Positions 63,474 to 64,000 of a stretch of DNA of 64,000 nt are shown here, piece by piece. The translations under genes were made by a program, and so were the position numbers. Origin of the DNA: JAIBJN01 sp963847985 (GTDB taxonomy: Bacteria > Actinomycetota > Thermoleophilia > Gaiellales > Gaiellaceae); contig CAWKBS010000009.1 in the NCBI GenBank assembly GCA_963847985.1, forward strand, positions 248,001 through 312,000, read 5' to 3'. A model generated the notes under the pieces. That model was not told the origin of the DNA. It worked only from the letters and a program-made list of their open reading frames with translations, and did not search any database. Every line of letters begins with the position of its first letter. The first letter of the stretch is position 1.

Positions 63474-64000
63474 ATGCCGGCGATCGAGGTGATCGGGAGG
63501 GACGCCGAGCTGGCGAGGACGGCGGCTTTCCTCGACGCGCTTCCGTCAGGTCCGAGCGGGCTCGTGATCGAGGGAGAGGCCGGCGCGGGCAAGACGACGA
63601 TCTGGCTCGCCGCGGTGGAGGAGGCGCGGGAGCGTGTGTACTGCGTGCTCGAGACACGGCCGGTGGAGGCCGAGGCCGAGCTGGCGTTCGCCGGTCTCGG
63701 CGACCTGGTCGGGAGCGTGGTCGACGAGGTGCTCGACGAGCTGCCGGAGCCGCAGGCTGATGCGCTCCGGGTCGCGCTCCTGCTCGCACCGCCACGCGGG
63801 CTGCCCCCGGACGAGCGGGCAGTCGCCGTCGCCCTTCTCGGAGCCGTTCGGGTGCTCGTTCGTTCCGGCCCGGTGTTGATCGCCATCGACGACGTCCAGT
63901 GGCTCGATCCAGCGTCGGCGACCGTGGTGGCATTCGCCTGGCGGCGGCTCCGTGAGGAGCCGGTCGGGCTCCTGCTCGCACACCGCTTCGGCACGCACGC
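63474..64000 (+). CDS. AAA-type ATPase regulator, probably LuxR family (start only)
   Basis: The N-terminal 175 residues of a large regulator: EVIGRDAELARTAAFLDALPSG, Walker A GLVIEGEAGAGKTTIWLAAVEEA, DERAVAVALLGAVRVL and Walker B VLIAIDDVQWLDPASATVVAF. This is the MalT/LAL-type ATPase module; the C-terminal LuxR helix-turn-helix would lie beyond the window. ATG 63474 was chosen as the first in-frame start before the ATPase domain. Confidence 0.82.
   Translation, partial: MPAIEVIGRDAELARTAAFLDALPSGPSGLVIEGEAGAGKTTIWLAAVEEARERVYCVLETRPVEAEAELAFAGLGDLVGSVVDEVLDELPEPQADALRVALLLAPPRGLPPDERAVAVALLGAVRVLVRSGPVLIAIDDVQWLDPASATVVAFAWRRLREEPVGLLLAHRFGTH

Overview
The window is very GC-rich, densely packed bacterial chromosome. 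The gene set (ClpS next to DUF2017, CsoR, ECF sigma factor with a zinc anti-sigma partner, Rex, H+-pyrophosphatase, Eis-like acetyltransferase, many GTG starts) and many apparently leaderless genes point to an actinobacterium. A deep-branching lineage such as Thermoleophilia/Gaiellales is my inference, not proven by the sequence.

Layout. 1-3.4 kb: arginine operon argC-argJ-argB-argD on the minus strand (argD cut by the window edge), with a promoter overlapping two ARG-box-like sites before argC. 3.5-5.5 kb: clpS-DUF2017, then divergent copZ and csoR around a CsoR operator, then two small unknown genes. 5.5-11.9 kb: surface and exported proteins (M64 metallopeptidase with FG-GAP repeats, an exported propeller-like protein, a seven-repeat cysteine-rich protein). 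12.4-14.1 kb: a 1.7 kb island between a tRNA-Val gene and an exact 42 bp copy of its 3' part, carrying a translationally coupled ADP-ribosylglycohydrolase and dual-specificity phosphatase but no integrase. 14.2-18.5 kb: a five-gene operon of unknown pathway (citryl-CoA lyase, PaaK-like ligase, VOC enzyme, GST, MetE-like transferase). 18.6-24.4 kb: RibD-like reductase, M23 peptidase, Eis-like acetyltransferase, UvrD/PcrA helicase and a frameshifted propeller protein.

24.5-32 kb: a cobalamin riboswitch followed by btuF-btuC-btuD-cobU-cobT-cobS-cobC and then a CinA-N protein and a DppA-like peptidase. This is B12 uptake plus nucleotide-loop assembly, so corrinoid salvage rather than full synthesis. 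32-37.7 kb: VanZ, HAD-like and coiled-coil genes, an O-antigen-ligase-like gene and a GPPGHQY-repeat gene (this pair is bracketed by a duplicated gene end), then hppA. 37.9-42.6 kb: cupin, mtnP-DUF1844-GCS2, ECF sigma/anti-sigma, rex. 42.7-48 kb: tsaE-tsaB-rimI-tsaD (the t6A pathway) running into a subtilase and a glutaredoxin. 48-53.9 kb: FmdB/UDG, DCC protein, msrB-msrA, a Rossmann/DUF2520 gene with panC-panB, and a Yip1-like protein. 53.9-64 kb: uvrA, a second MetE-like gene, a PH-domain protein, a metallophosphoesterase, a giant exported phosphodiesterase/5'-nucleotidase fusion, and the start of an AAA/LuxR-type regulator.

Two themes run through the window. First, many genes have a TAnnnT -10 hexamer only 5-9 nt before the start codon and no Shine-Dalgarno, indicating leaderless transcription. 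Second, several genes (M64 peptidase, the gene after it, the propeller protein, the second MetE-like gene, the phosphoesterase, the nucleotidase fusion) carry single-base frameshifts that look more like assembly indels than decay, because coding sense continues in the next frame to a well-placed stop. I saw no rRNA, CRISPR array, insertion sequence or intact integrase.
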